A stretch of 5,620 nt of DNA. Source: Chlamydiota bacterium (lineage in GTDB: Bacteria > Chlamydiota > Chlamydiia > Chlamydiales > SM23-39). Positions 5,172 to 5,620 of this stretch are shown here, one piece after another. The translations under genes were made by a program, and so were the position numbers. The first letter of the stretch is position 1. Each line of letters begins with the position of its first letter. A model generated the notes under the pieces. That model did no database searches, had not been told where the DNA came from, and saw only the letters and a program-made list of their open reading frames with translations. The stretch spans positions 1-5,620 of the forward strand of contig JAJFML010000130.1 of assembly GCA_021772195.1 (NCBI GenBank). Direction: 5' to 3'.

Positions 5172-5620
5172 GTCTCCATTACTCCCTCTTCTAATGTCGC
5201 AGGATCGGGAAAAGGACTCTCTTCTGCAAATTTCATCGATTGAATCACGATCTCACGCTGTTCTTTGTCATACTCTTTGAATTTATCTTCCGTCAGGATA
5301 TTGTTTAAAATCAGATTGTTTTTTAAGAGAAAAATAGGATCTCTCTCCATCTCCTTTTTCAAATCTTCCTTAGAACGATAGAGTCCAGGATCAGAGACTG
5401 AGTGGCCTTTGAAACGCTCAGTTATAGCTTCAACGATGACAGGTCTCTTTGTTTTCTTCACCTCTTCATAGATCTCTTTGAATCCCGCATAGCAGTTAAA
5501 GTAGTCCATGCCGTCTAGAGTATAGCTTTTCATCTTGTAGGCAGGTGCCATCGACTCTGCAATCGGTTCCATAGAAATTGCTCTTGATACGGCAGTTCCC
5601 ATTCCCCAATGGTTATTTTC
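5168..5620 (-). CDS. pdhA: Pyruvate dehydrogenase E1 component, alpha subunit, C-terminal 150 residues (5' end outside window)
   Basis: The frame is open to the window edge and ends in TGA at 5170-5168. The visible start ENNHWGMGTAVSRA contains the NN that closes the thiamine-diphosphate/Mg motif (GDG to NN) and the GMGT seen in E1 alpha proteins. Then come LDGMDYFNCY (35-44) and the active-site loop ERFKGHSVSDPGLYRSKEDL (68-87). In that loop His73 and Ser74 align with the loop histidine and the serine phosphorylated in mitochondrial enzymes. The end (PFPDPATLEEG) is typical. The ATG at 5602-5600 is the Met of WGMGT, not a start. About 150 of a usual 330-360 residues are seen. It is the first of the three pdh genes in the window, overlapping pdhB by four bases. 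The operon promoter must lie beyond 5620. Bacterial complexes are not generally controlled by phosphorylation at this serine. Confidence 0.94.
   Translation of the reverse strand, partial: ENNHWGMGTAVSRAISMEPIAESMAPAYKMKSYTLDGMDYFNCYAGFKEIYEEVKKTKRPVIVEAITERFKGHSVSDPGLYRSKEDLKKEMERDPIFLLKNNLILNNILTEDKFKEYDKEQREIVIQSMKFAEESPFPDPATLEEGVMET

Noticed and set aside
5083..5280. 65-codon rightward frame across the pdhA/pdhB junction
   Set aside because: It is antisense to two conserved genes, with Ser/Leu-rich composition typical of a shadow frame.
5168..5602. pdhA as a complete 144-residue protein starting at ATG 5602
   Set aside because: The ATG is the Met of the conserved WGMGT motif, and the frame continues open upstream through ENNH to the window edge, so this is a C-terminal part of a longer gene.

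Overview
The window most likely comes from a chlamydia-related bacterium (order Chlamydiales, probably an amoeba-associated lineage rather than the genus Chlamydia). This rests on three things: an LpxD tail, an alpha/beta-type pyruvate dehydrogenase cluster (pdhA-pdhB-pdhC) close to it, and a DUF4116-type repeat protein, a family I associate with protist-associated bacteria. From memory, lpxD and pdhABC are also near neighbours in Chlamydia trachomatis. The coding DNA of the large genes is moderate in GC, while the middle intergenic DNA (about 840-1010 and 1640-1730) is very AT-rich.

Layout: the 3' part of lpxD runs rightward and ends at 433. A gap of about 135 bases follows, with no gene seen. 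An 87-residue unknown protein with one C-terminal membrane segment is encoded leftward at 569-832, behind a textbook sigma70/sigma66-like promoter. Between 1017 and about 1581, also leftward, lies what reads as a broken gene. Its middle is an 81-codon open frame of 25-residue DUF4116-type repeats. That frame continues past a single TGA into a hydrophobic C-terminal tail, and continues upstream of its only ATG. Protein-like sequence also appears in a second frame further upstream, and a good promoter survives at 1678-1706. A complete rightward corA magnesium/cobalt channel gene occupies 1837-2757. It converges on the leftward pdh operon, and a 135-base gap rich in inverted repeats separates them. 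pdhC (E2, complete), pdhB (E1 beta, complete, GTG start) and pdhA (E1 alpha, C-terminal 150 residues) fill 2893-5620 and are packed as one operon read right to left.

How the genes work together: PdhA and PdhB form the thiamine-diphosphate E1 component and PdhC is the lipoylated E2 core. With an E3 not seen here they convert pyruvate to acetyl-CoA. LpxD acts in lipid A synthesis and CorA imports divalent cations. The two small leftward loci have no visible metabolic link to these. They look like lineage-specific accessory genes, possibly host-directed, lying between conserved housekeeping genes. I see no CRISPR array, tRNA, rRNA, transposase or clear new multi-gene system. The most notable item is the decaying, or possibly recoded, DUF4116 gene and its small membrane-protein neighbour.
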